Shown here in pieces: positions 51,795-59,961 of a stretch of DNA of 64,000 nt. Every line of letters begins with the position of its first letter. Within the stretch, counting starts at the first letter, position 1. The position numbers and the translations under genes are program-made. The notes under the pieces are model-generated. The model was given only the letters and a program-made list of their open reading frames with translations. It made no database searches and was not told the origin of the DNA. The stretch is from Rhodothermus bifroesti (GTDB taxonomy: Bacteria > Bacteroidota > Rhodothermia > Rhodothermales > Rhodothermaceae): assembly GCF_017908595.1 (NCBI RefSeq), contig NZ_JAGKTL010000003.1, forward strand, positions 1-64,000, written 5' to 3'.

Positions 51795-52190
51795 ATGAAA
51801 GCCATGGATCCCTTTATCCTAAAGGCAACCGAAAGGGTACAATTTGCACGCGACCGGTTTCAGCCAGTCCCGTTGGTCCAAAACAATCGGCTTAAGGTGC
51901 AACTTATTGGTTTTGAGCCCGGGCAGCAAATTCCTTTGCACACGCCGGGCGTAGACTTGGTGCTAACCGTCTTGCAAGGGCATGGGCTGGTCATTGCCGG
52001 AGAGAAAGAGGGGGTTGTGGGACCAGGATCAGTGATTTTTGTGCCGGCAGGCGTTGCTCGAAGCGTTCGGGCGCATACGCGCCTGGTAGCGCTAGCGGTA
52101 GTTTCGCCACCCCCTACGGCATCCGATCACGTAGAAGTAGAAGCTGCTCTGGAGCGGGCTGAAATGACTTCTTTTGATTGTTCATCGTAA
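51795..52190 (+). CDS. Small cupin-domain protein
   Basis: 131 residues forming one cupin barrel: FEPGQQIPLHTPGVDLVLTV (motif 1, with only one clear His) and GPGSVIFVPAGVARSVRA (motif 2). The usual HxH pair is reduced to IPLHTPG, so metal binding is uncertain. Cupins like this are common in nnrS/ric clusters. Its stop codon lies inside a hairpin that also includes the next start. Confidence 0.8.
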   Translation: MKAMDPFILKATERVQFARDRFQPVPLVQNNRLKVQLIGFEPGQQIPLHTPGVDLVLTVLQGHGLVIAGEKEGVVGPGSVIFVPAGVARSVRAHTRLVALAVVSPPPTASDHVEVEAALERAEMTSFDCSS

Positions 52191-52203
52191 AAATACGATG
52201 AAC
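52180..52203 (+). promoter_or_regulatory. Perfect hairpin joining the cupin stop and DUF488 start
   Basis: GTTCATCGTA (52180-52189), AAAA loop, TACGATGAAC (52194-52203). The 10-bp stem contains the DUF488 ATG (52198-52200) and most of the cupin stop. An alternative stem TACGA (52194-52198) / TCGTA (52206-52210) is mutually exclusive with it. This could make DUF488 translation depend on ribosomes finishing the cupin gene. Confidence 0.55.
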
Positions 52204-52587
52204 ATTCGTATTAAACGTGTTTATGAGCCGCCGGCAGTCGAGGATGGGTTTCGGGTTCTGGTGGATCGGCTTTGGCCACGCGGATTAAAGAAAAGCGCTG
52301 CCGCGCTGGATGCCTGGCGCAAGGATATGGCCCCCAGTGATGCCCTGCGGCGCTGGTTTGGTCATGATCCGTCGCGTTGGGAAGCCTTTCGGCGTCGGTA
52401 TGAGGCCGAGCTGGAGGCGAACCCAGAAGGTGTTCGCTGGCTGCTTGAGCAAGCTCAGCGAGGACGGCTGACGCTGTGCTACAGCGCAAAAGACGCGGAG
52501 CACAACCAGGCCGTAGTGCTGCGGGATTATCTGCTGCGCAAAGCGTTGGAGAAGCCGCAATGCGGATACAGCGCTTCCCGTTTATAG
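52198..52587 (+). CDS. DUF488 family protein
   Basis: 129 residues. MNIRIKRVYEPPAVEDGFRV, LVDRLWPRGLKKSAAALDAW, RRWFGHDPSRWEAFRRRYEA and LTLCYSAKDAEHNQAVVLRD match DUF488 (YeaO-like). No enzymatic activity is established; the family is frequent in redox and metal stress contexts. The start is buried in a hairpin. Its 3' end overlaps the NnrS-like gene by 28 bases. Confidence 0.88.
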   Translation: MNIRIKRVYEPPAVEDGFRVLVDRLWPRGLKKSAAALDAWRKDMAPSDALRRWFGHDPSRWEAFRRRYEAELEANPEGVRWLLEQAQRGRLTLCYSAKDAEHNQAVVLRDYLLRKALEKPQCGYSASRL

Positions 52588-53651
52588 CTTTGGGTATGGT
52601 TGCCCTACTGACCGGCCTAGCTGCGGGGTTGGAGCGGCTGGGGTGGCGGTTTGGGGTAGATGTCACGTGGGCCTTGCTTCACGGGCCGCTTATGGTGGCA
52701 GGGTTTTTTGGCACGTTGATTAGCCTAGAACGGGCTGTTGCCCTGGACCGTCGTTGGGCCTACGCAGTCCCCCTGCTGTGTGGTCTGGGTGCTGTGCTGA
52801 CTTTAGCGAAAAGTCAGCTTGTGGGAGCGTTGTTACTTACGCTAGGCAGCCTGGGGCTGATAGGAATCTTTGGCGCAGCACTGCATATTCAGCGCGCGTC
52901 GTTTTTGCTGGTTATGGCAGCTGGAGCGGTTGCGTTGAGCGTGGGCAATGTCGCCTGGTTTTGGGGGCAACCTGTACCCTTGGTTGTGCTGTGGTGGATG
53001 GCGTTTTTGGTGCTGACGATTGCGGGTGAGCGGCTTGAACTTAGCCGCATGCTCTTGCACGGCGCGCACGTGGAGCGCTGGTTTTTAGGTATTGTTGGCC
53101 TATTGGGATTGGGATTGGTGCTAAGCTTTGTCAATGCGCCGCTTGCCTGGCGCCTTACGGGAGGTGGGCTACTGCTGCTGGCCTTTTGGCTATTGCGCTA
53201 CGATGTGGCTCGGCATACGGTACGTCAATCCGGATTGACGCGCTTTATCGCTTGGTGTCTGCTGCTGGGCTACGGCTGGCTAATGGTAGGGGGGATGGTC
53301 ATGCTCTATAGGGGGCAGCTTGTAGCCGGTCCCTGGTACGATGCCGCACTGCATGCTATATTTGTAGGATTCGTTTTTAGCATGGTGTTTGGCCATGCGC
53401 CGATCATTTTTCCTTCGGTGTTAGGCGTGCCGGTGGCTTACCGACCATTTTTCTACGTTCATTTGACCTTGCTGCATGGGGCGCTCCTCGTCCGGATTAT
53501 AGGCGACGTGGCCGGATTGTGGGCGTGGCGGCGATGGGGTGGGTTGCTGAATGCAATGGCGATTGTACTTTTTCTCGCCGTTACCCTGATCACAACGTGG
53601 GTAGCGCAGCGGCAGCTGCGTGCACAAGCGACGTCGGATACGTATGCCTAA
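52560..53651 (+). CDS. NnrS-like multi-helix membrane protein
   Basis: About 363 residues with some eleven transmembrane helices. Conserved-looking His in LLHGPLMVAGFFGTLISLER, AALHAIFVGFVFSMVFGHAP and YVHLTLLHGALLVRI resemble the haem- and copper-binding NnrS family, which is linked to nitric-oxide tolerance and denitrification. The match is to the pattern rather than full family identity, so NnrS-like is used. The ATG at 52560 starts within the DUF488 gene, and the stop overlaps the next gene by 8 bases. Confidence 0.75.
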   Translation: MRIQRFPFIALGMVALLTGLAAGLERLGWRFGVDVTWALLHGPLMVAGFFGTLISLERAVALDRRWAYAVPLLCGLGAVLTLAKSQLVGALLLTLGSLGLIGIFGAALHIQRASFLLVMAAGAVALSVGNVAWFWGQPVPLVVLWWMAFLVLTIAGERLELSRMLLHGAHVERWFLGIVGLLGLGLVLSFVNAPLAWRLTGGGLLLLAFWLLRYDVARHTVRQSGLTRFIAWCLLLGYGWLMVGGMVMLYRGQLVAGPWYDAALHAIFVGFVFSMVFGHAPIIFPSVLGVPVAYRPFFYVHLTLLHGALLVRIIGDVAGLWAWRRWGGLLNAMAIVLFLAVTLITTWVAQRQLRAQATSDTYA

Positions 53652-54066
53652 ATTGTCGCGTTGGTATGTAAAAACAGCCTTAGGGTACCTGGCGCTGGCG
53701 CTGCTTTTGGGCGTAGCGCTGGTTTGGCCCACCGAAACGGCTGGATGGCGCGTCTGGCAAGGCCTTTTTTGGCCCGTCTGGATTCACCTGCTAACGGTAG
53801 GCTGGCTGACGCAACTGATTTTTGGGGTGGCATTTTGGCTTTTCCCTCGGCACTCGCGCATGCGGCCTTACGGTCCGCAGCAGTTAGCCTGGACCGCCTA
53901 TCCGCTGCTGAATGCAGGCATCCTGCTGCGGCTTTTTGCCGAGCCAGCTATTGCCTGGACGGCATCGCCCCTATGGCGGGGCCTTGCGGGACTTTCGGCT
54001 GCATTTCAGTGGGTAGCGGGAACGTTAATGGCTGTGTATCTATGGACTCGGGTCAAGCAGCGCTAA
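53644..54066 (+). CDS. Four-helix membrane protein A, oxidase-subunit-I-like helix
   Basis: 140 residues, four hydrophobic helices. Helix 2 reads WIHLLTVGWLTQLIFGVAFW and ends in LFPR. The His, Gly-Trp and LFPR pattern recalls a haem-binding helix in haem-copper oxidase and nitric-oxide reductase subunits. The full catalytic His set of such enzymes is absent, so it cannot be an oxidase alone. It may bind haem or form a complex with its neighbours. It starts 8 bases inside the NnrS-like gene. Confidence 0.7.
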   Translation: MPKLSRWYVKTALGYLALALLLGVALVWPTETAGWRVWQGLFWPVWIHLLTVGWLTQLIFGVAFWLFPRHSRMRPYGPQQLAWTAYPLLNAGILLRLFAEPAIAWTASPLWRGLAGLSAAFQWVAGTLMAVYLWTRVKQR

Positions 54067-54069
54067 GCT

Positions 54070-54507
54070 ATGCCGCGCGTAAGCTATTGGATGGTTCGGC
54101 TAGCCCTCGTGCATCTGTTTTTGGGCTTTACGGTAGGAGCCTGGCTGCTGCTCTACAAGGCACAGTGGCTAGCAGGCATTCCGGGCTTGCGGGCGTTGCA
54201 TGTGGAGCTGGTGCTGTTAGGCTTTATGGTGCAACTGGCCGTGTCGGTAGCTTGGTGGATCCTGCCGCGCGTGCGTGGTGAACGTCCCGCAGATCAAGGC
54301 GCTTGGATAGCCGGTGTGCTGTTTACGCTGGGCGTGTGGTTCGTTGGCCTTGGGGCTGTCGGTAGCATTCCGAAACTTCAATGGGCTGGCCGTATTCTTG
54401 AATTGATGGGCCTTATGGGTTGGGCGCGATTGCTCTGGCCTAGAATCCTGGCCGCTAACCGCCACCATGCAGCACAGCCGGAAGGCACCAGCTCTGAGGC
54501 ACCGTAG
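54070..54507 (+). CDS. Four-helix membrane protein B, paralogue of the preceding gene
   Basis: 145 residues with four predicted helices and a polar tail. Helix 2 contains HVELVLLGFMVQLAVSVAWW followed by ILPR, matching the helix-2 pattern of the gene just upstream. The two genes look like an ancient tandem duplication. Three bases separate them. The stop overlaps the next possible start (TAGTG). Function unknown; a role with NnrS-like haem chemistry is inferred from context only. Confidence 0.7.
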   Translation: MPRVSYWMVRLALVHLFLGFTVGAWLLLYKAQWLAGIPGLRALHVELVLLGFMVQLAVSVAWWILPRVRGERPADQGAWIAGVLFTLGVWFVGLGAVGSIPKLQWAGRILELMGLMGWARLLWPRILAANRHHAAQPEGTSSEAP

Positions 54508-54974
54508 TGGACGTTGCGTTTGAAACCTACTTAGCAAATCCCATGGAAACCTATTTCTTATCCCTACCCGAGCGACAGCAGCGGGCTCAAGCTTTGCTAG
54601 GGTCGTCGCGGCAAGCTTTGGAATTGGCCTGGCAAATGCAGCAGCAAGGTCAATGGGCCGAAGCAGCTGCGCAGACGCTCCAGGCACTCAAGCAGGCGCT
54701 GCAAGCGTTTCTGCTGTTCCACAACGCGTCTTTGCCCGAAGATGCTTCGCTGCGGGATTACTGGCGAAGGGCTGTACCCTTGGCCAGTAGTCTAGAACTG
54801 TTTGCAAACCGCACGGAAATGCTGGAAGCTTTGGTGGCTGCACTGACCGACGGTCGCGTGCCTTCGGTTGCCGAACGCGAGGCCGTTCGTGCAGCCTGGT
54901 ATGTAGCCCGTAACACGCTCACTACCCTGCTGGGCGAATTACCCGCCTCACTGCATCCCGAAAGCAGCACGTAA
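54507..54974 (+). CDS. HEPN-like helical protein ending the run
   Basis: 155 residues, almost all alpha-helical. QALELAWQMQQQGQWAEAAA, the LQALKQALQAFLLFHN stretch, and a later LELFANRTEMLEALVAAL recall HEPN domains, which occur in nucleotide- or RNA-acting proteins, though the RxxxxH ribonuclease motif is not seen. A GTG at 54507 overlapping the upstream stop is used; an ATG at 54543 (METYFLSL) is the alternative. It is the last gene before a 285-base intergenic gap. Confidence 0.6.
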   Translation: MDVAFETYLANPMETYFLSLPERQQRAQALLGSSRQALELAWQMQQQGQWAEAAAQTLQALKQALQAFLLFHNASLPEDASLRDYWRRAVPLASSLELFANRTEMLEALVAALTDGRVPSVAEREAVRAAWYVARNTLTTLLGELPASLHPESST

Positions 54975-55163
54975 CTTGCCGTATCTTTCCTGTGCTCCCG
55001 GGGGTGTAGTGTCTTACCTAATCGCCACGATAGTCGCTTCCGGCCTGGTCTGCTATCGGTTATTCTGATTTTTGGCAAATTTGATGTTCGCTTCGGCCAA
55101 CCTGTCAGGGTGCAAAGGCCGTTCACACTCCTCTTTCAAAACCCAACATTGACCTGCCCCCTT

Positions 55164-55187
55164 AAAAAATTGGGCCCTGGCGGGCCC
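55164..55187 (-). terminator. Terminator-like hairpin in the gap before the TRAP operon
   Basis: GGGCCC (55172-55177) / GGGCCC (55182-55187) with a 4-base loop is followed, on the minus strand, by six T. No minus-strand gene precedes it, so it may end antisense transcription or simply insulate the TRAP promoter. The rest of the gap 54975-55163 shows nothing I can assign. Confidence 0.35.
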
Positions 55188-55193
55188 TTGGCC

Positions 55194-55233
55194 TTGACAG
55201 AAAAGGATATAACCTATAGCTTAAACGGTTAAG
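55194..55233 (+). promoter_or_regulatory. TRAP operon promoter/operator with the shared uronate motif
   Basis: TTGACA (55194-55199) is followed by AACCTAT (55211-55217), four bases and TAAACGGT (55222-55229), the same element as before uxaC. Its 3' half forms CTTAA-ACGG-TTAAG (55220-55233), a symmetric site with a central CG as in LacI-type operators. It ends about 30 bases before the dctP ATG and overlaps the likely -10 region, as expected for a repressor site. Confidence 0.55.
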
Positions 55234-55259
55234 TCACCACTTGAGCTGTGTACGCGTCG

Positions 55260-56240
55260 ATGCGTTTTGCCTTGCTTTTGGTTAGCACCCTGCTGGGGGG
55301 GATGCTTTCTGGTTGTGCTTCCTCGCACGACGACGAGCTGGTGTTGCGTTTGGCGCATGCTTTAGGGCCTACGCACTCTGTGCATCAGGCTATGGTGTAC
55401 CTAGGTGAGCGGTTGGAAGAAAAATCTGGTGGTCGAATACGTGTAGTGGTATACCCTAGTCAACAGTTGGGTTCGGAGCGGGAATTGTTGGAACTGATGC
55501 AGATTGGCAGCCTGGCTATGGCCAAGGTGTCGGCGGCGGTTTTAGAGGGTTTTGTGCCCGAGTATCAAGTTTTCAATCTGCCCTATTTGTTTCGGGACGA
55601 CGCGCATCGCTTTAAGGTGCTAGAAGGACCCATCGGTCAGGAATTGCTTCGGGCGGGTGAGCGCGTACTTTTGCGTGGCCTGTGCTACTATGATGCCGGC
55701 AGCCGGAGCTTTTACACGGTAACGCGGCCGATTTACACGCCTGACGATTTGCGGGGGTTAAAGATTCGCACGCTTGAAAGCCCTTCGCAGATTCAGATGG
55801 TTAATCTCATGGGGGGCTCGGCCACACCCATTCCCTGGGGAGAGGTGTTTACAGCGTTGCAACAGGGGATTGTTGACGGCGCTGAAAACAATCCGCCTTC
55901 GTTTTACCTGTCGCACCACTACGAGGTCGCGCGTTTTTATACGCTCGACGAGCATACCTCTATCCCCGATGTGCTGCTCATTAGCCTGCACGTGTGGCAT
56001 CGGCTTACGCCGCAGCAGCGGCAGTGGGTACAAGAGGCGGCTTTGGAGTCTGCCGAGTATCAAAAGCAGCTTTGGAAGCAGTCGACAGAGGAAGCGCTCC
56101 GAGCTGTAGAAGAGGCGGGGGTGCAGATCATTCGTCCAGATAAGCAAGCTTTTGCCGAGAAAGTTGCGCCCATTTACGCGCAATACCGCACGCAGCCCGA
56201 CCTGTATCAACTGATCGAACGCATTCGCGCAGTGGAGTGA
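55260..56240 (+). CDS. dctP: TRAP transporter solute-binding lipoprotein DctP
   Basis: About 326 residues. A lipobox (LLGGMLSGC) makes it a lipid-anchored periplasmic binding protein. The DctP fold is evident from HALGPTHSVHQAMVYLGERL, SGGRIRVVVYPSQQLGSERE, DDLRGLKIRTLESPSQIQM (with the Arg that usually grips the substrate carboxylate) and QQGIVDGAENNPPSFYLSHH. A carboxylated sugar such as a uronate is the likely ligand, given the operon. The ATG at 55260 was chosen over a GTG at 55248. Confidence 0.92.
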   Translation: MRFALLLVSTLLGGMLSGCASSHDDELVLRLAHALGPTHSVHQAMVYLGERLEEKSGGRIRVVVYPSQQLGSERELLELMQIGSLAMAKVSAAVLEGFVPEYQVFNLPYLFRDDAHRFKVLEGPIGQELLRAGERVLLRGLCYYDAGSRSFYTVTRPIYTPDDLRGLKIRTLESPSQIQMVNLMGGSATPIPWGEVFTALQQGIVDGAENNPPSFYLSHHYEVARFYTLDEHTSIPDVLLISLHVWHRLTPQQRQWVQEAALESAEYQKQLWKQSTEEALRAVEEAGVQIIRPDKQAFAEKVAPIYAQYRTQPDLYQLIERIRAVE

Positions 56241-56241
56241 C

Positions 56242-56748
56242 ATGGATCGCCTCAAACGCCTGATCGACCAGTTGCTGGCCATCTTGGTCATTGTCATTAT
56301 GGCCGTACTGGTGCTGGACGTCATCTGGCAGGTTTTTACGCGTTTTGTGCTGCGTAATCCTAGTTCGTATACAGAAGAGCTTGCGCGTTTTCTGCTTATC
56401 TGGTTGGGATTACTGGGCGGGAGCTATGCCGCCGGTCAGCGCCTGCATCTGGCGGTAGATTTGCTGCCCATGCGCTTGCAAGGGCGGCGTCGCAAGCAGC
56501 TAGCGTTGGTCATTGAAGCCTGCATGTTAGCTTTTGCCTTGCTGCTTATTGTGGGTGGGGCCCGTTTGGTGTGGCTGATGTTGTACCTTGGACAGACTTC
56601 AGCAGCCCTTCGGGTACCATTGGGTTATGTTTATTTGGCTTTGCCGCTCAGTGGCGTACTTATCGGATTTTACGCGGTCTACCACCTGTGGCGAGGTATG
56701 CGTGAACTTCGCGCGGGTGTGTCGGATGCAGCGGCCTCATCGGACTAA
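56242..56748 (+). CDS. dctQ: TRAP transporter small permease DctQ
   Basis: 168 residues with four transmembrane helices and the DctQ signature RNPSSYTEELARFLLIWLGL. It forms the small membrane subunit that pairs with DctM. One base separates it from the dctP stop and 15 bases from dctM, so the three are cotranslated. Confidence 0.93.
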   Translation: MDRLKRLIDQLLAILVIVIMAVLVLDVIWQVFTRFVLRNPSSYTEELARFLLIWLGLLGGSYAAGQRLHLAVDLLPMRLQGRRRKQLALVIEACMLAFALLLIVGGARLVWLMLYLGQTSAALRVPLGYVYLALPLSGVLIGFYAVYHLWRGMRELRAGVSDAAASSD

Positions 56749-56763
56749 ACTACCCAAACGCTT

Positions 56764-58065
56764 ATGGAGTGGGTTGCGGTTCTGATCTTGATTGTCTCGT
56801 TTGCGCTGCTGCTGATCTTGGGAGTACCGATTGCGGTGTGCATCGGGCTGGCAACAATCTTGACGATGCTGCCCAGCATGCCGCTCATGCCGGCTTTAAC
56901 AACCGAGGCGCAGCGTATTGCCACGGGACTGGACTCCTTTACTTTGCTCGCGATTCCTTTTTTTGTGCTGGCTGGACATTTGATGAACCGGGGAGGAATT
57001 GCAAAGCGGCTGGTGAATTTTGCCGAAGCGGCCCTAGGAATGCTTCCGGGGGCCCTGGCGCATGTGAACATCTTAGCGGCCATGCTCTTTGGGGCCATTT
57101 CGGGCTCGGCGGCTGCAGCTGCTTCGGCTCTCGGTAGTATTATAGGACCGCATATGGTCCGTGAGGGCTACGACAAAGGCTATGGCGTGGCGGTCAATGT
57201 GACCTCAGCTACTACGGGATTACTTATTCCGCCGAGCAATATTCTCATTGTGTATTCCCTGGCTTCTGGTGGGACTTCGATCGCTGCGTTGTTTCTGGCC
57301 GGATATATCCCAGGAATCCTGTTAGGTCTGTTCTTGATGGGGGTAGCAGGCTGGATTGCTTGGAAACGACGCTACCCCATAGCTGGCCGACCCAGCTTGC
57401 GCCGGCTTTGGACAACGTTCTGGGAGGCCGTGCCTAGCATGATGCTGCTGGTGATCGTCATTGGTGGGATCATTGCCGGCATTTTTACGGCAACTGAGGC
57501 TGCTGCTGTGGCTGTCGTGTATGCTTTACTTCTGGCACTGCTTTATCGTGAGCTGCGGTGGCGTGAGCTTCCAAGCGTTTTGCTAGAGGCCTCGACAACT
57601 ACAGCCATCGTCCTGTTTTTGATTGCCACTTCGATGGCCATGTCTTGGATTTTGGCCTATGAAGAGATCCCGCAACGGGTAAGTGAGGCCTTGCTTACGC
57701 TAACGCATAACAAGCTCCTTATTCTTTTGATCATCAATTTCATCTTGCTGGCTGTGGGTACGTTTATGGATATGACGCCAGCTGTGCTGATCTTTACCCC
57801 GATTTTTCTGCCTGTAGCGCTGAGTTTGGGTATCGATCCGATTCACTTTGGGATCATCATGGTGCTCAACCTTTGCATTGGGCTGTGCACGCCGCCTGTG
57901 GGCACGGTCCTGTTTGTGGGACTAAGCGTGGCACAGGCTTCGATGACACGCGTGCTCCCATCCTTGTTGCCTATGTACGGCGCGATGATTATTGCGTTGC
58001 TTTTGGTTACTTACCTGCCCGAACTGAGCCTGTGGTTGCCTCGGATTTTTGGATACGTGAACTAA
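56764..58065 (+). CDS. dctM: TRAP transporter large permease DctM
   Basis: 433 residues with about twelve helices. DctM features include [60 protein letters not shown] and the C-terminal [20 protein letters not shown]. It is the sodium- or proton-coupled channel subunit. The gene is followed after 16 bases by the mannonate dehydratase gene, tying transport to uronate catabolism. Confidence 0.95.
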   Translation: MEWVAVLILIVSFALLLILGVPIAVCIGLATILTMLPSMPLMPALTTEAQRIATGLDSFTLLAIPFFVLAGHLMNRGGIAKRLVNFAEAALGMLPGALAHVNILAAMLFGAISGSAAAAASALGSIIGPHMVREGYDKGYGVAVNVTSATTGLLIPPSNILIVYSLASGGTSIAALFLAGYIPGILLGLFLMGVAGWIAWKRRYPIAGRPSLRRLWTTFWEAVPSMMLLVIVIGGIIAGIFTATEAAAVAVVYALLLALLYRELRWRELPSVLLEASTTTAIVLFLIATSMAMSWILAYEEIPQRVSEALLTLTHNKLLILLIINFILLAVGTFMDMTPAVLIFTPIFLPVALSLGIDPIHFGIIMVLNLCIGLCTPPVGTVLFVGLSVAQASMTRVLPSLLPMYGAMIIALLLVTYLPELSLWLPRIFGYVN

Positions 58066-58081
58066 ACCTACTGCAGCAGCT

Positions 58082-59290
58082 ATGAAAATCGTTGATGGGA
58101 AGGTCTTTGTCTGTTCTCCTGGCCGCAACTTCGTTACGCTCAAGCTTTACACCGACGAGGGGATCTATGGTCTGGGCGATGCTACGCTCAACGGCCGTGA
58201 ATTGGCGGTGGTTGCTTACTTGGAAGACCATGTGATTCCCTGCCTGATTGGGCGCGATCCGTTTCAGATCGAAGACATTTGGCAATATTTGTATCGTGGT
58301 GCTTACTGGCGGCGAGGCCCGGTGACCATGAGTGCCATCGCTGCCGTTGATATGGCGCTTTGGGACATTAAGGGCAAGGCGCTAAATACGCCCGTCTACA
58401 ATTTACTGGGTGGGCCCAGCCGCTACGGCGTGATGGTCTACGGCCACGCCAGCGGCAACGATATCGAAGAGGTAGTCGACGAAGTAGGACGCTATTTGGA
58501 GATGGGCTACAAGGCTGTCCGTGCCCAGTGCGGCATTCCCGGATTGCCGAGTACCTACGGCGTTGGCCGAGGTAAGCTCTTCTACGAACCGGCCGAAAAA
58601 GGCCTGCCCCCGGAAAACATCTGGTCTACTGAAAAATACCTGAACTTTATCCCTAAGCTGTTTCGGCGGCTGCGCGATGTGTATGGCGATGAGGTGCACT
58701 TGTTGCACGACGTGCATCACCGCCTGACCCCGATCGAAGCAGCCCGGCTCGGCAAAGAACTAGAGCCTTACCACCTGTTTTGGCTAGAAGACCCTGTGCC
58801 GGCCGAGCTGCAAGAGGGGTTCCGCTGGATTCGCCATCATACGACTACACCCCTAGCGGTGGGCGAGGTTTTCAACACCATTTACGATGCCCATTTGCTG
58901 ATTACCGAACAGCTTATTGATTATTTGCGGACGTCGGTTTTGCGCGGTGGAGGCCTCACCCATATGCGTAAGGTGGCTGCATTGGCCGAGCTCTATCACG
59001 TACGTACAGGCTTTCACGGCGCTACTGATCTTTCGCCCATCACCATGGCGGCAGCGCTGCACTTCGATTTGTGGGTACCCAATTTTGGGATTCAAGAATA
59101 CATGCGGCATACACCCGAAACCGACGAGGTTTTTCCCCATGCCTACTTCTTCAAAGAAGGCTACCTGCATCCAGGGGATGCTCCGGGTTTGGGTGTAGAC
59201 TTCAACGAGGAGCTAGCTAGCCGTTATCCTTATGTGCGGGCGTATTTGCCAATCAACCGTAAAGAAGACGGCACAATGTTTAACTGGTAA
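58082..59290 (+). CDS. manD: D-mannonate dehydratase, enolase superfamily (ManD)
   Basis: 402 residues. Dehydrates D-mannonate to 2-keto-3-deoxygluconate. The sequence closely follows the ManD pattern of the enolase superfamily: [20 protein letters not shown], the [20 protein letters not shown] segment, Asp and His in [11 protein letters not shown], metal Glu in FWLEDPVP and [11 protein letters not shown], and the terminal DGTMFNW. It is the enolase-type analogue of UxuA. It directly follows the TRAP genes and precedes KDPG aldolase. Confidence 0.93.
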   Translation: MKIVDGKVFVCSPGRNFVTLKLYTDEGIYGLGDATLNGRELAVVAYLEDHVIPCLIGRDPFQIEDIWQYLYRGAYWRRGPVTMSAIAAVDMALWDIKGKALNTPVYNLLGGPSRYGVMVYGHASGNDIEEVVDEVGRYLEMGYKAVRAQCGIPGLPSTYGVGRGKLFYEPAEKGLPPENIWSTEKYLNFIPKLFRRLRDVYGDEVHLLHDVHHRLTPIEAARLGKELEPYHLFWLEDPVPAELQEGFRWIRHHTTTPLAVGEVFNTIYDAHLLITEQLIDYLRTSVLRGGGLTHMRKVAALAELYHVRTGFHGATDLSPITMAAALHFDLWVPNFGIQEYMRHTPETDEVFPHAYFFKEGYLHPGDAPGLGVDFNEELASRYPYVRAYLPINRKEDGTMFNW

Positions 59291-59296
59291 GTTGCT

Positions 59297-59941
59297 ATGC
59301 GACACGAAATTGTAGCCGATCTAATTGCACGGGGTGCGGTGGCTGTGATTCGAATGACCGATACCGAACGGCTGCTGCGTGTGGTTGAAGCCATTTGTGC
59401 CGGGGGCGTGACGGCTATCGAGATTACGATGAGCGTGCCGCGAGCCTTTGAAATGATCGAAACGGTTGTTCGGCAGCTGGGCGACGCGGCGCTTGTAGGT
59501 GCCGGAACGGTACTCGATGCCGAAACAGCCCGGCTGGCTATTGCTGCCGGCGCCCGTTATGTGGTCAGTCCGGTCTTTAAACCCGAAATCATCCAGACAG
59601 CGCATCGCTACGACGTCCCTGCACTGCCTGGAGCTTTTACGCCAACCGAGATTTTGGCTGCGCACGAAGCCGGAGCCGACATCGTGAAGGTTTTCCCTGC
59701 CGACGTAGTCGGCATGGCCTTCTTCAAGGCGATCAAGGCGCCCATGCCACAACTGCGGTTAATGCCTACAGGGGGTGTAACGCTCACCAACGCAGGCGAC
59801 TGGCTACGGGCTGGGGCCTGTGCCGTGGGCGTGGGTAGTGCATTGCTGGACCAGAAAGCGATTGCTGAAGGACGCTGGGAAAAACTGACCGAAAATGCCC
59901 GTACGCTTATGGCAAGCATTAGACAAGCCCGTGCTGCATGA
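59297..59941 (+). CDS. eda: KDPG / KHG aldolase
   Basis: 214 residues. Cleaves 2-keto-3-deoxy-6-phosphogluconate to pyruvate and glyceraldehyde-3-phosphate. Class-I aldolase motifs: GGVTAIEITMSVPRAFEMIE, VGAGTVLDAETARLAIAAGA, VSPVFKPEI, the Schiff-base Lys in GADIVKVFPADVVG, and MPTGGVTLTNAGDWLRAG. It lies 6 bases after manD and 20 bases before kdgK. Confidence 0.95.
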   Translation: MRHEIVADLIARGAVAVIRMTDTERLLRVVEAICAGGVTAIEITMSVPRAFEMIETVVRQLGDAALVGAGTVLDAETARLAIAAGARYVVSPVFKPEIIQTAHRYDVPALPGAFTPTEILAAHEAGADIVKVFPADVVGMAFFKAIKAPMPQLRLMPTGGVTLTNAGDWLRAGACAVGVGSALLDQKAIAEGRWEKLTENARTLMASIRQARAA

Positions 59942-59961
59942 ACCCAATCTAAAGATGTGCT

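Noticed and set aside
52175-52192. FNR/DNR-type box (TTGAT...ATC) in the NO-stress run
   Set aside because: The half-sites have a 5-base spacer and the right half does not complete ATCAA. The site also lies inside coding sequence and is better explained as the hairpin.
53661-54281. 206-codon plus-strand frame over the two small membrane proteins
   Set aside because: Ala/Arg/Cys-rich shadow without hydrophobic periodicity. The two other frames give coherent membrane proteins with coupled starts and stops.
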